The translations under genes and the position numbers were made by a program. Below, in pieces: positions 24,867-35,635 of a stretch of DNA of 64,000 bases. The stretch covers positions 1 to 64,000 of the forward strand of contig VCJN01003251.1 of NCBI GenBank assembly GCA_006384855.1, given 5' to 3'. Within the stretch, counting starts at the first letter, position 1. The number at the start of each line of letters is the position of its first letter. The notes under the pieces are model-generated. The model saw nothing but the letters and a program-made list of their open reading frames with translations. It did not search any database and was not told the DNA's origin. This DNA comes from Tetraselmis striata (lineage: Eukaryota; Chlorophyta; Chlorodendrophyceae; Chlorodendrales; Chlorodendraceae).

Positions 24867-26260
24867 GCGGCCCCCCTCCAGGATTCTGCTTCCCTTAGGA
24901 TTACTTGCTTGCGAAAAAATAACCCCCGAAAAACTACATGCTTGGCGCCACCGCTGTTGTGGGCACAGTACATAATGACCTGATGCGCATCATAATACTA
25001 ATGCACGCGCGAGGATGCAAGATTAGTCAGATATGGGTAGATTAGAGAACATTCAGATAAGGCCGCGTATCATCGCTAGGTAGTCACAGCGTATGAGTAT
25101 CGTATCGCTATTTTCCGACAGTTTAATCATTATTATATTGGAATAGTACCGACAGTATCGTTATAAACTATGGATAATCGCGACATACCGCGGAGACTAC
25201 GGCTGACATGATGATAGCGACAATTACACATACGTGTTATTTAAATATAATAATAAAACCATACTAACTTGCAACACCTGTCAACACAGAAAAGCGAATC
25301 CCTGCAGTGAGGAAATTTCCTGTACAATTCTTACATGGAGCCAGCATGAATCCGGTTTCAGTCATTAGTAATCCTCGAGAATGCTAAACCCCTGAATAAT
25401 AAGTAAATAATAACCTAATCTAGAGATACTATATTCAGGTTTATGTAATACACGTGACATGAAACAGGATGAAATGCCGTTACTGGCTGTTGCCGTTCAC
25501 GCAGCCTTTTCCCGTTCCGCATCTCGCGATCCTGCAGGCTGCACACGTGCTCGGACTACTGCATTGTCCACGTGTGCACACAATGCCGGTCGGTGCTGTC
25601 CCCGGTGAGCCAGCCTCCTGCCGCCACAGTGATCGGGCGCCAGAGCGGCCCGCACGCCGCCAAGCCGGTGACGGTCTGCCGGTTGCACGGCTCCTCCAAA
25701 AACGTGGAGCAGGTGGCCATGCCGTTCGTCTTCAAGTATCTCATCGCAGAGCTGGTAAGGCCCTCCCTCAAAACTGTCACCGCGCATCCTGTGTTCCTTA
25801 ATACACAAGACATGAAAGGGCGCTACAATTGCCATGCAATAATTCAAGTTGTAGTTTCCGTACTGATAGAACACCCAATTTATATGGACATACTGACATG
25901 AAACCGCCGTGATACCCACTCCCCACTCCTCAGTTTTGATTGACGCGTGGTCCATTTAGTACAATGAAACCAAGAAAGAATAAACCACATTGAGGCAGTG
26001 GGTCGTGCGCGATCACACACACACACACACACACACACTTCACCACCACCACCACCATAGCAAAACAACTGCTGTAAGTGTGCCAATATACTAGAGCAGA
26101 GGAGGAGAGGCCATACTACGAAACTCAGCAGCTACTCAGTTGCGAGGTGAACACATCTTCACGAAGTAATGGCCGCCCCCCTCCCCTCCCTCCCTACCCT
26201 TTCTTCCCTTCACGTCAATAGGCGGCCATGAACATCAAGGTGCAGCTGGACGTGAAGTAG
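11566..26260 (+). CDS. RPA2: DNA-directed RNA polymerase I second-largest subunit (RPA2/RPA135 type)
   Basis: Twenty-two exons, all GT-AG and phase-consistent (3723 nt, about 1240 aa): 11566-11712, 12277-12405, 12553-12632, 12789-12870, 13225-13418, 13546-13645, 13847-14004, 14110-14185, 14590-14691, 14857-15162, 15749-15973, 16284-16580, 16887-17045, 17911-18281, 18532-18610, 19166-19317, 19933-20095, 20447-20725, 21233-21430, 22189-22358, 25538-25754, 26222-26260. It is the lobe/protrusion/hybrid-binding half of the nucleolar enzyme that transcribes rRNA. Pol I-type landmarks are [11 protein letters not shown] (N-terminus), [76 protein letters not shown] (about 809-822), [12 protein letters not shown] (about 976-987) and the ending [14 protein letters not shown]. 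The C-terminal zinc ribbon has C1169-x2-C1172 but C1203-x2-H1206 instead of a fourth cysteine. The exon 12 left edge (16284; possibly 16258) and the exon 16/17 junction are the least certain. Confidence 0.95.
12726..12752. repeat. Poly-C tract, 27 bases (RPA2 intron 3)
   Basis: C27 followed by a T/C-rich stretch 36 bases before the exon 4 acceptor, positioned like an extended polypyrimidine tract. A C26 run at 14404-14429 in intron 8 is another intronic example. Confidence 0.9.
17048..17097. repeat. Two poly-C runs at the start of RPA2 intron 13
   Basis: C21 at 17048-17068 begins right after the donor GT (17046-17047). A second run (C14) lies at 17084-17097. The rest of intron 13 (to 17910) shows no further feature. 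Confidence 0.9.
20980..20998 (+). repeat. Short interstitial telomere-like repeat (TTTAGGG)
   Basis: TTTTAGGGTTTAGGGTTTG in RPA2 intron 18: two complete TTTAGGG units plus a partial one. TTTAGGG is the telomere unit of land plants and many green algae. The run is too short to be a former telomere and may be chance. Confidence 0.5.
22364..22384. repeat. Poly-C tract, 21 bases, at RPA2 intron 20 donor
   Basis: C21 starting five bases into intron 20 (donor GTAAG), the longest intron of the gene (22359-25537). Confidence 0.9.
22561..22831 (+). mobile_element. tRNA-derived SINE, copy 2 (RPA2 intron 20)
   Basis: Best-preserved head: TTGTCCGCTCGGTTGAGCAG (A-box-like) and CCGGGTTCGACTCC (a B box fitting GGTTCGANNCC), so an RNA polymerase III promoter is plausible. 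The body has GGTTGATGCATTAGCCCT, GGGGTTCGAATGGGGCAATG and GCAGTTGGCGCAAG, and the tail is GGCGGCTTCGGCCGATG then TCCCGGGGCGAACTTTACC. An internal A/T-rich insertion flanked by a duplicated GGTCTACGGGCTA lies near 22706-22750. Same orientation as the host gene. Confidence 0.8.
22971..23365 (+). repeat. Tandem duplication, about 200 bp unit x2 (RPA2 intron 20)
   Basis: Two units with a 200-base offset. GTTATAGCTGATACAATACC starts at 23092 and recurs at 23292; CCCCAAGGTA.TGAGAACAT, GTATC/TACCGTTAT and TAGTATCAAAATACT also repeat. Divergence is moderate. No coding content. Confidence 0.75.
24155..24400 (-). mobile_element. tRNA-derived SINE, copy 3, with apparent target-site duplication
   Basis: Inverted relative to RPA2, inside its intron 20. 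On the minus strand it reads CTTGTCCGCTCGGTTGAGCG, a B-box relic (CGGTATCGATTC), GGTTGATGTATTAGCCCTT, GGGGTTCGAATGAGGCAATG, GCAGTTGGCGCAAGA, GGCGGCTTCGGCCGATGTCC, and a tail CGGGGCGAATTTTAC ending in A/T-rich sequence. The flanks match: GATATGGTGTAGTCTGGTA (about 24130-24148) and GGTATGGTGTTGTCTGGTA (about 24407-24425), as expected of a target-site duplication of about 19 bp made during retrotransposition. Confidence 0.8.
24839..24866. repeat. Poly-C tract, 28 bases
   Basis: Uninterrupted C28 in RPA2 intron 20, away from either splice site. The rest of the intron (24867-25537) is A/T-richer and shows no feature. Confidence 0.95.
26013..26038. repeat. (CA)n microsatellite in RPA2 intron 21
   Basis: About thirteen CA units, followed by a short (CAC)n run near 26041-26057. 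Confidence 0.9.
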
Positions 26261-27128
26261 CGTGCGCGTCCGACACAAGGCATGACGGCATTACAGGGTG
26301 GTATCATCACCCTGGGTCGGAGCGTGTACCTGCAGCCAGATGCCTCAATCAACGCTCCCCAAGAGGCAATCTCGGTGCTGCTAGCGCGCGTGGCACAACC
26401 GGACAAACCGCGTGTGCAACGCTCACGTGCCATATGTGGTGACTGAAACCGAGACTCCCTCACAACTTGTGGCGTTGCGTGCATCTCCTGTGGGACAATG
26501 CCACACCACCACACCACACAGCTGTGCCAAATTGGGTATGCGGGCGCCAAAAACCAACGCACTGTTTCACCGCGCAACGTCCATATTTGCGCGGGTGATT
26601 TTGACACATATATTTTTACTTTTAAATCGTGGTTTATCCCTGTTTTCGCACAGGCCAAAAGGGGGGTGGGTTGAGTTGTGTTCACAGCATGCACGGCACC
26701 CCCCCCCCCCCCCCAACAACAACAACAAAGGAGCTCTTCGTGCATGCAGATCTGTTTGACCGAGAGCTCGGGCGAAACACAAAAGCCGTATTGGCTCAGT
26801 TACATTGGCTCATCAGTTCATTCATATTATTAAATCATGTTATTAAATCATTATTCATCAATTATTATTCAGTTGCAATTGGCTATGCACGTTTTCAAAC
26901 GAGGCGCAGGGCTATGGGATCACGCCTGGCTCAGAATGCTAACTGACACCAGCGTTATTCATGTAAAAGTGAAGTTCACGAGGCTCTCATTGGTCTGCAA
27001 GCTGTTATTTGCACAAGGGCGTAGAACGGGGCAGGCTACACCAAGCACGGGGAGACGAGGCTGTGTGCTTGTGTGGGGTGGGGGCTGGAAGTCGCCATGC
27101 GCAGGCTGCGCTGCGCGTCGTCTTCGGC
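26261..27128. other. Convergent 3' spacer, no gene seen
   Basis: Lies between the 3' end of RPA2 (plus) and the 3' end of the minus-strand gene at 27129. It contains a C16 run (26699-26714) next to (AAC)n. I see no TGTAA close to either stop codon. Confidence 0.5.
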
Positions 27129-28936
27129 TCAGTGCCAATATGGGCCGCACATTGTCTGTGCCGTGTAATCGGTTACTTTATTGAGAAGGAATTGCTCCTC
27201 CATAGGGTGGCTGTCCACTTCCAGCATGAGGTCAAAGGGCGCGGCGCTGCACTGACCCCCATTTCCGTAGCAAGGGCTGTCCATCGCGTGATGGGTGCTT
27301 ATATTCCAGCTGGCCTCTGCACCCGCCGGGAAAGCGCTATCTGGTAGCGCACAACAGTCCGACGAGCTGCTGCCTGACATGGTTGGAGACGGCGGCATTG
27401 GTGCCTTCTGGACTGCAGCCATGTCATTGTGCGTGTCTAGAATGCCTTCCTGCTGTAGTAAACGGAGCTGCTTGTCGATCTCGCTGCTGGAAAGCGTCGT
27501 GCAGGGGCTGAAATCCGGGAAGAGGAGGCCTTGCAAAGCCGCGTGGGGGACTATAACCGGTTCACTGTAGGCCCTGTAGTTAACGGGCATCTGCGGGACG
27601 CTGAAGTTATTGTAGCTGACCTGGCTCATCACCATCTCCGAGCCGGTGTTGCAAGAGTCCACGGACAACGCCCGCCCCTCCAGCGGCGCCGGGCTGATTG
27701 CCAACTCTGAGGGCGAGCTGCCGCACTCCATCATGTTGTCTGCCGGAGGGGGCTGCTTGGACTTGGGGGCCCCGGTGGCCTTCTCCTTGGGAAGAGATTT
27801 TCGGGTTGACGACTTGAGGGGCGCTCTTGTTGTTGACTTTTGCTTCGATGCGCTGCCAGAGTGCGGCGACGCCGTCGCCGTGCTACCGCCCCCATGTACA
27901 TGTTGCTTTGTCGCAGGCTTGCCCTTGCTCTTCTTATTTTTCTTCTCATTCTTAGTTATCCTCTGGCACAGAAACTCGAACATCGGCTCCGTGAACCACG
28001 GCTCATCCCGGACCGCAGCTTTTACCCGGCTCGCCTTCTTGATGTCTTTTTCAGCCCCTTGCATCTTGTTCTTGATAGGCTGGGTCGGGGGAGACTTGCC
28101 GCCACACAGGGATGCAATCTTGTTGACGAGGCGAACCCACACATGACGAGGGTTCTCCTCTGCCAGAGCTGGCAGATGCTCCTTCACCAGTGGCCAGTGG
28201 GTGTCGTCATCCCACTCCACGATGTAATCTTTAAACTGCGCGGCAGGCCAGGCATGAGCAAGGGCGGACTCAGAAGGACTTCCAGAACCATTTCAGCGGC
28301 TACTTCAAATCAAGATGCGGTTGCAGCAATCTCACATTTAAGACACAGCGCGGCTCCACATGATAGATACAACAAGTTGTCGGGGCAGTTGGGGCAGGGT
28401 CCTCCTTGGAGGTCATGCAAGGGCGTGGAGATGTGGCCTCACTGGCCTAGTACTGCCATCTAGTACTGCTGAATCGGCTTTTTTTCACTCAAGTGTCACA
28501 GTTAAAATGTATTGCTGCAAGAATCATGTGGTCTGCCCGCACCTTCTCGTTGACCTTGTCTCGGATCTGTTTCAAGGCTGAGCTTTCTCCCTTCGGGGCG
28601 GCCCTGATTGCTCCTGGGCAGTTCTTGAGCGTCACAAACTTGCTGCGAATCATCTGCCAGATCTTCTTGTTCTTCACTGAATTGCCATACTCCAAGTTGC
28701 CTTTCAGCACGACCGCAAATGTGGGATCCGATTTGATGAGCCTGCAACATTGACCAGTCACGGGCTCAGAGGTGAAACTTCGATAAGAATAAGAACGAAA
28801 GGCAACTTTGCAGTCATATAGGAAGCCAATTATCGCTAGTGCCTTGCAGACCGCCGTACTTGAACAAGTCCGCTTCCGCAGCCGTTAGTTTCTCTCCCCG
28901 TTTAGCTGTGCCCCACAGGGGCTCGGACTTCGCCAT
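27129..28936 (-). CDS. Unknown three-exon protein, basic and Ser/Pro-rich, probably nuclear
   Basis: Exons 28936-28860, 28741-28543 and 28235-27129 (to the TGA) join in phase to about 460 aa. Starts MAKSEPLWGTAKRGEKLTAA. The first ~170 residues are helical and charged, with conserved-looking Trp/Phe positions (KKIWQMIRSKFVTL, NEKFKDYIVEWDDDTHW, ENPRHVWVRLVNKIASL, EPWFTEPMFEFLCQRI). A strongly basic patch follows (KNEKKNKKSKGK), then a Ser/Thr/Lys/Pro-rich low-complexity region, and a C-terminal half rich in Ser, Pro, Met and acidic residues with a leucine heptad-like segment (DKQLRLLQQEGIL). I do not recognise the family. The layout (folded N-terminal module, basic patch, disordered C-terminus) suits a DNA- or chromatin-associated regulator, which is inference. 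Exon 1's donor (AA|GTACGG) is weaker than the others. The long open third exon argues against a pseudogene. Confidence 0.7.
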
Positions 28937-29978
28937 CTGTGGACACAAAAGCAAAGGACATTATAAGTCAAAACAAGTCGGTGTATGTGTGCCAGCAGCC
29001 GAACTTTAGATGGGCAATCTAGTACGTGTATCGAAACATCAGCGTGCTCAAATCGCGAAAAGGCTGCGACTGTTCGCCCCATGGAAGATAAGTCTCGGTC
29101 GCATTACCGTTGCGTGCCTCCTCGCAAGGTTCTGCCACGGCATACTACTGCACTAGTTGAACCCCGACGAGGCCCAACTGACAGGCTAGCAGCTGCATCG
29201 CCGACCACTGTACGTCTGTAGGTACTATCACGGTCGTGCTCACACATGCCGATGAGTGGCAGGACACTTCCCGCTGCCGCCATTTGCGCGACACGTGCGA
29301 TGTGTTCGCCGAATGGCGAGGACTGTGCCGCTAGATTCAATATGGGGATTAATTCGAATAATAGTCGAGAAACACATGCAGACTGCCAGGCGCTATATAC
29401 CCCCAGCCTCAAGAACTGTACAAGAGCCGCTCACCGGCTGCGGATGGTCGCATGGATGGTCTTGTAGGTGTGGATGACGCGGCAAGCCGCAATAGAGTCG
29501 GGCGCGAGAACCGGGGGGGGGGGGGGGGGGGGATTCAAACCAACCGGAATGTGCGCCTAGTCTGCTTGCAATTCATCAATGATTATACACCCATATGAAT
29601 ATACCGACACGGTGTGCTGCTGCAAATGGCCCTGCGACGAACTTGTGTGCTCTGCTAGTTGCTCGACTGAAGCGCACTATCGTAGCTTAAGTAATTTCCA
29701 CCATAGCGGCCACACATGCAACACAAACGTACCAGGTACACGCCAGCAAAGTATATCCGCAGTGGCGCAGCACAGCGCTTTGTGTGTGAGAGAAAACCCA
29801 GAAAACCACTGCAGCATATGCCTCGAGCCGTGCTGTCGTCTCGGCATACAGTGTTCTGACAGTACTTTGGCCATAGAAACCTGAGTATATTGCCCAAAGG
29901 GCACATTATGAGCGGGGCGAAGACTGTCGTGCATGGCAGTAAAGTAAGGACCCGCGGGGGGGTGGCGTAGAGAGCACT

Positions 29979-29979
<1 letters not shown>

Positions 29980-30016
<37 letters not shown>
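29980..30016. repeat. Poly-G tract, 37 bases
   Basis: Longest homopolymer in the window. Its length in the assembly should be treated as approximate. Confidence 0.95.
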
Positions 30017-30017
<1 letters not shown>

Positions 30018-32675
30018 GGCGCAAACACTAATCCCAGTTGCGACGACAATGTTTCTCAGATAGCAAAGCTGCACAGATAAGCTTAGGCTATAAACCGTAG
30101 AGCCAAAGATCTCCTCGAGACGCGTTCTGATAGTAGGTGGAGGTTGCCAGTGAGAGTGCTGCCCAACAGCTAGCAGCACTTGCTCAACAGTTGCTTTTGC
30201 TGGCGCGAGCGGGCAGCGGCAATACAGCTCCACATCCGCGAGGTCGACTAATACAGCAGCTATGCGCTACTACGGTCGAACCTGGTTGTGATTGCAGCAA
30301 ATGCTGCTGGCGATCTTTCGAGAAATTTCGCCATACATGAAGTACGCGCTGACCCATGCCTAGCTTCAAAAACACAAAGTTGCCAGATGACCCCTACGAG
30401 CAAATTTGCGAATAAACATGGGCCTGCTGGTAGCTGCCCCGCGATGAGTGCATATATCAGGACCAAGGATGCATCCCATGCCGAAATTGCCTGACTAAAC
30501 CCGATGAATGGCACCGCTTATGGCGGGGCGCGAGACGGTACAATTGGTGTGGCGCAGCTTTGCAGAGAAATGCTCTAGCTACGAAGAGGTCCGCGGCTCC
30601 GCGCGGCGTCGACCAGGCATTTAAGCCCCGCGCGGTCACTATTACAACTGGCGTAGCGGGATTATCTGATGAGTATTCGACCATTTACCCCTTGCATGCT
30701 TGCTTGAATAATATCGCAGGCGGTTTAACGGGTTTGGTATGTCTAGTCGCGACAAACGGGACTGCGACGGCAAGGAGTGAGACATCTTGCCGCGAGCGGC
30801 AGATGTTAGACTGTAGGCGAGATATGCTGAGGGAGTTCCCGTATATATGCAAGAGCAGCGCGCTGTACCTTAAAACAGTGTGTCGACGGAATGTAGCGCC
30901 AGAACTTCAAGGACGTTGTACCTTGAACATGTGACAGTGCGGCGGTAGTGTTGTGGCTCTCGGACTGAGCAGCAAATGGGTGGTGCGCCCTGTTGTGTAC
31001 CAGATGTGCAGCGTGCGGCGGGATGTTGCTTGGCGGACTTGCGAAGTCTACGGGATAATGGCGCGTGCGGCCGAGGCCTTCGTCTCGCTCTTTATAACTA
31101 CTACTAGTACAGGTCCTCGCAACTGCTGTAGTCGATGTTCCCTATTGCCAATCCGGGTGGTTTCTTGGTCGCCTTTGGCTGCTAGCTCATGTAACTATTA
31201 AGAATCACTACTACAGGTACTACGGGTACCGGTATCATGTACCGGAATGCCGGTGCGTGTAAACAACACGGCCAGTACATGTAGCAAATCCACCGCTGAA
31301 AGGAGTATACTAAAAGATCAAAAGGACGGCAAGCCGTCTAAGAGCGGCCCACACCCCGCCCTACGGGTATCGGTATAAGGCCGGCTCGATTTAATTTTTT
31401 TTTTAGTACTCTACTTTGCGGAGAAACGGAGAGGGGGGTTTCACTTTATAAGTGGCCTCAACTTTACTTTCACGCACGTAAGCAGTACTCGGCGGCTGGG
31501 AGCGGTGCATGAGCGGCTGGGGGCTCAGACCCGCACCGCCGTCGCCGTTAACATCCAGGCTTGGCATATCCTTGCTTGGACGGCGCTTGGCCAGGCTTGA
31601 CGCAGAACTCATAGTAGATGAGGCGTTACAAACTGTCTACATCACCAATGTTTTGCTTTTGTGCACAACATGTGAGCGTGCCGGCTATCGAGTGTTCGTG
31701 AGGGGCGCCAAGGTCAACTGTGCCCAGAAGATGCGAGAACTTGATTGATAGGCAAACGGCATTGCGCAGCATGCATGGCATAGCAGCGCGCTGCGGTGAG
31801 AGCAGCAACACATAGCAGTGGCATACAGCAGCTTAGCAGCATCATAGCACCACATGGAAGGGTGGATAGGACCACCGTATGGTTGGGTTGCCATGATGCT
31901 GACGACTGTAATATGGTGATGGTTCCGAAAAGTGCCCCACCCCCTCTCCATTTTATGCTTACTTGCTTATGGCAGGGAACACCCAGCACACAGCCATGCA
32001 TTGAAACCATGCAAAAGTCATGCCAGTGGTAGTTATTATGCAACTTTGGGTATTTTCTACCTACTACTGTGAGATCAACATAAATAAAGTAGAGGGAGGT
32101 GGAAACATAGCGGGGGGATTCCCCTACCTCTTGGGTTGAGCGGAGGAAAAGGAGAGCCGCGTCCGAAATCGCCTGGAATACGAGAGAATCGATACCGGTT
32201 ACAATACGGTTTTATCACGGATTTTTAGGCGTCCGTCCTCCGTCCTCCGTCCTCCTGTGCTGCGTCTTCGCGTATGAACCGTCATACGTTCGATCTGTGC
32301 TCGTTTGATTTCTAGGCACTGGTCCGACGACGGTAAGGTTCTGAATGGATGCGCGTGTATTCTAGCCCAGGCACGTCATGTATTCGTCTAAAACGCCAAA
32401 ATAACGCGGTACCGCAGCGCGTTTTTATTGCTGAATCAGCAAGCGAGACTATTCAGCGACTATTCCTTACCTATACGGTAGTCCAAGTATGGTGCTGTAA
32501 AAGGGGTCGCCGCGGTGCGGGGGCAGTCCGCCGACCCGGGGCCCGGCGTCCGTCAACGGACGGGCGACGGTCGAACGACGGCGTCCGGCGTCCGGTGCCG
32601 GTACAGGCGGCGGGCGTGGCGATTCGCGCCGTGCCCGCCCCGTAGACCTGACGACCGGCCCGACCTGCGCGGCCT

Positions 32676-32990
32676 CGTGCGGGATGCGGGCCGCCTGTAG
32701 GCGGCTTGTACTGTATTGCTGATCTTGCAGTGCTGTTTTTTTTTTTTTTTGGGGGTAATGCAACTTTTAGCGGTGGGTTGGGTACCGGCCTTTTTGTAAT
32801 GCACACCAGTAGTCAGCGGCCCGCTTTTACGCGGCTTGCAGATTTAATCTGTTTTACAAAATAATACGTCTCTTTTGAAAAATAAATTACTGACAAATCT
32901 AACGCTAAAAGCATTATTACCCGGAAACAACAGTATTACAAGATCAACACTACTGTACAAGCCGGCTAAAAGCGGCCCGCATCCCGCACC
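32676..32990. repeat. Inverted-repeat element, about 315 bp with 40 bp arms
   Basis: Left arm 32676-32715 (GTGCGGGATGCGGGCCGC, then GGCGGCTTGTACTGTA) is matched by the reverse complement of 32951-32990 at roughly 34 of 40 positions. Part of the arm recurs inside (AGCGGCCCGCTTTTACGCGGC, 32813-32833) and again at 31327-31360. No coding content, so it resembles a MITE or a hairpin-forming dispersed repeat. Confidence 0.6.
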
Positions 32991-34156
32991 AGGCTCAACC
33001 GAAGAGGTAGGGGCACCTCCACAAATCCCCGGTGCGAAGCGCCGCTTAGTTCTAAAGTATAAAATTAAATCCGACCCGCCTAATACGTCCAAGCCATAAA
33101 TTCAAATACTGCCTGCTCGTACCGAATTGGCGGTATGTACCAGTAGTATGTGGTGATTTTCTAATTCTGGGGAACTGCCCTTTTTGTAATTCACACCAGT
33201 AGTATGTGGAGTAGCTCTGGACGCAATGTATCAGGAAACGCACGGTCGCTTCCAGACCATCCGCGACTACGTAAATAAAGAAACAATAGAATAAGTATGC
33301 AATCATTCCTGGGCACATGACCTCTAGCGCGACCTACTGTAACAGCATTACTAGTCCTGGATATAAATCGCTAATCGTCATCTGTGTTCAGTAACAGCGC
33401 GCAACATGCTTGATGACTATAACGGAGCGTCGCCTACCCAGGGCTTTCCGAAACTGGATTGCTGCCCGCCAAACAGCCGTCGTAGAGACTCTGCAAGGGT
33501 TTCACTGCCCGTCCTGTCCCGGGGGCGGGGAACAAAATAAGCGCGCTAGGCGACCCGTCCTGCCCGCATAACGCGCGATAAACACTGTGAGATTCAGATG
33601 TGACGTAAATGTGCCCTACTGGTGACGAACGACGACATACGGGGACGATACGGGACGGACGAGGGACGTGGATTTCATACCCAGTAGCGACGACTATCGC
33701 GCGCGACCTGTAAAGTACTATATGAATTTCTCGTTTCCATAATTTCATCAAATTGATATGCGCACGCGGGCTCGCGTGTCGCCCGCCGACGCGGAGTACC
33801 CGGGCTAAGTACAGGCGGCTGCAAGTACTCGCTGCACATCGCTGCACATCGCCGCGGTGTGCCGCGATGTGCGGCACGACGGGCGGAGGTGTGGGCGGAT
33901 GTAGGTGGTACGGTAGGTGGTAGGCGGTAGGTGGTGTTCGTAGGTGCGCGTTTTAATGCAGCCGCCCTAACTGCTGATGATTGTGTAACGCCCCAGCACG
34001 CGCATGAAGTACGGGGTCGCCTCACGGTCACCGCCGCTCACCGTTGAATCAAGCGCGGACAGCCGCGCACTCGCATCTGTGTTGCCTGCCGGTGGTGGGT
34101 TACATCCACCCCAACTCTCAACCCCCCCCCCCCGCCCCCCGCGCGCGGCAGCAGGC

Positions 34157-34571
34157 ATGCCGGCAAAGGGATGGATAGCGAGTGTGTCGAAGGATGGCGT
34201 GTACACATGCAAGCACTGCCACGGCATCGTGACGGGTAGTAGTGAAAGGACGGCGCGAGAGCGGCACTTCCGGAAATACCCGAACTGTAGCCACTCGTTG
34301 AAGCGTGCGGCTAAGTTGCGCCGCAAGGCCGCCTTATCACAAGCAGCACCAGCAGGGGCGGCAGCAGCAGCAGCAGCAACAGCAGCAACAAGCGCGGCAG
34401 CAGGAGTAGCTGCAGCCGTCGGAAACGGCCCGCGGGCGCCGGTCTCGGACGACGGCGGCTCGAAGGTGGACGATGTGATGGGCGTGGGGGAGGACCCCGT
34501 TGGCGAAGACGGTATGGACATCGACGCGCCTGCGTGGCCGCCGGCGGGCGTCGAACCCGCGATGAGGGCGT
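34157..34571 (+). CDS. Zinc-finger (BED-like) N-terminal ORF of a putative transposon gene
   Basis: Starts MPAKGWIASVSKDG, followed by a C-x2-C...H-x5-C arrangement (YTCKHCHGIV, then RERHFRKYPNC, about residues 14-43). This resembles the BED-type zinc fingers found at the N-termini of hAT and related transposases. A basic segment, an Ala-rich run from CAG/GCA repeats (about 34350-34420) and an acidic tail follow. The frame stops at 34573, but the next frame continues directly with a Tudor-like segment, so there is either an unseen intron or a frameshift. I read it as the first part of one gene extending to about 35620. Another reading is an unrelated plant-type zinc-finger protein. Confidence 0.5.
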
Positions 34572-35625
34572 GATATGGAAAGGCGATCCCGGCGACTTCT
34601 ACATGAAGGTCATCGCCAAGAAGTTCCGGGGAGTATGGCACTACGGCGTGATAACCGGCGTCGTTACCGAGTGGGTGTTGGAGGACTACGGCGGGGCGAC
34701 CCAGTGGCGCGCTGTTTTCGAGGACGGTGACATTGTGGACCTTCTGCGTTCAGAGGTGAGTGGGCCCGGCCTGCGTGCTGGTGGCACCACTCAACTGCGG
34801 TTGTATGGAATCACACGCACCCGCCCGGTCGGCGTGGCAGGTTGTGGAGGCTATGGCGGCTGCCCAGGAGCACCCCCCTGTGGATGCGGACGGGGATGCT
34901 CGCTTGGTAACCGTCCATCAAGGCGATGACTTGTCCAGTGAATCACGCACCTTGCCCGGCGTGCGTTCAACACAACCCGGCTGGCGGAGGCCAAGCAGAA
35001 CACTGGCTGCCATGGCGTGTGCCATGTGCATGTGGTCCTGGGCTATGTCAGCATGATCAACCTCTTCCCCCTCGCGCCGTTCCACCTGTTTTTTTTTGGC
35101 TTGGGAAGGGACTTATGGAGGAAATTTGTCACCGTGCAGGGCCACATTGGATTCCGAGCTATGAAGCAGGAAGACCGGCGCCAGGCTTTAGTCCCGATAC
35201 CCAGCAACTTTGAACGCGGGTTGCGCCCTTCGTTTGCAGTGTCCAAGAATCGAAAGGTAACCCCCCCCCCCACCCCCCCCGGGCGTGGGCGTGGGCGTGG
35301 GCGTGGGCGTGACGGCATTCCCCTCCATGACTGCAGGGTCAGGCAAGGTGACGGTGCAGTCCGGCTGGGTCATGGAGGACTGCTTGCACCACATGGAAAC
35401 GTTTTCCATTCTTAACGCCGGTCCGCTGCTCGAGGAGGCCCGGGTGAAGGCGATCATGACCGAGAAGGAGCTTCGCGTCCCTAGGCGGTGCTTGGGCACA
35501 TGTACAAGCGCATGCAAGGAGCTGCGTGGTTCGTCACGCGGTGGGGGTTGCAGAATGTGGTGACGGAGGAGGACGGCCCCGAGCGCAAGGCGCAGGTGGA
35601 CGCGCTCACTAGGGAGGGGAGGACT
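34565..35625 (+). pseudogene. Tudor-like plus transposase-like coding segments with frame breaks
   Basis: Three blocks continue from the zinc-finger ORF. 34565-34755 has MKVIAKKFRGVWHYGVITGV, then WRAVFEDGDIVDLL, a Tudor-like pattern, ending at a good donor (GTGAGT). 34841-35256 spans an acceptor before VVEAMAAAQEHP and a later segment with VVLGYVSMINLFPLAPFH, FGLGRDLWRKFV and ALVPIPSNFERGL, ending at AAG|GTAACCCCC. 35337-35625 has KVTVQSGWVMEDCLHHMETF and GPLLEEARVKAIMT, then shifts frame to LGHMYKRMQGAAWFVTRWGL. The later blocks loosely resemble the core of large plant/algal transposases (tnp2/KDZ-like), which I cannot confirm. At least one frame break (about 35485) has no intron to explain it. 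The coding sense runs straight into the minisatellite at 35636. Confidence 0.4.
35281..35312 (+). repeat. (GGGCGT)5 short tandem repeat
   Basis: Five GGGCGT units immediately after a C-rich tract (35261-35280) that begins four bases past a putative splice donor. Confidence 0.85.
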
Positions 35626-35635
35626 CGATACCCCG

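Larger units (their letters stand above)
28937..34156. other. No confident gene; G tracts and inverted-repeat element
   Basis: Left end holds the 5' region of the minus-strand gene at 27129-28936. Beyond it I see G20 (29513-29532), G37 (29980-30016, the longest homopolymer in the window), an A/T-richer stretch, (CCGTCCT)3 near 32228-32252, and the inverted-repeat element at 32676-32990. Open frames up to about 190 codons are composition artefacts of the G tract (poly-Pro) or unrecognised. Confidence 0.5.

Noticed and set aside
27646..28463. Plus-strand frames of 166-207 codons
   Set aside because: Antisense shadow of the long third exon of the minus-strand gene at 27129-28936.
29655..30233. 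192-codon minus-strand ORF with a poly-Pro run
   Set aside because: The proline run is the G37 tract read in reverse; flanks show no domain.
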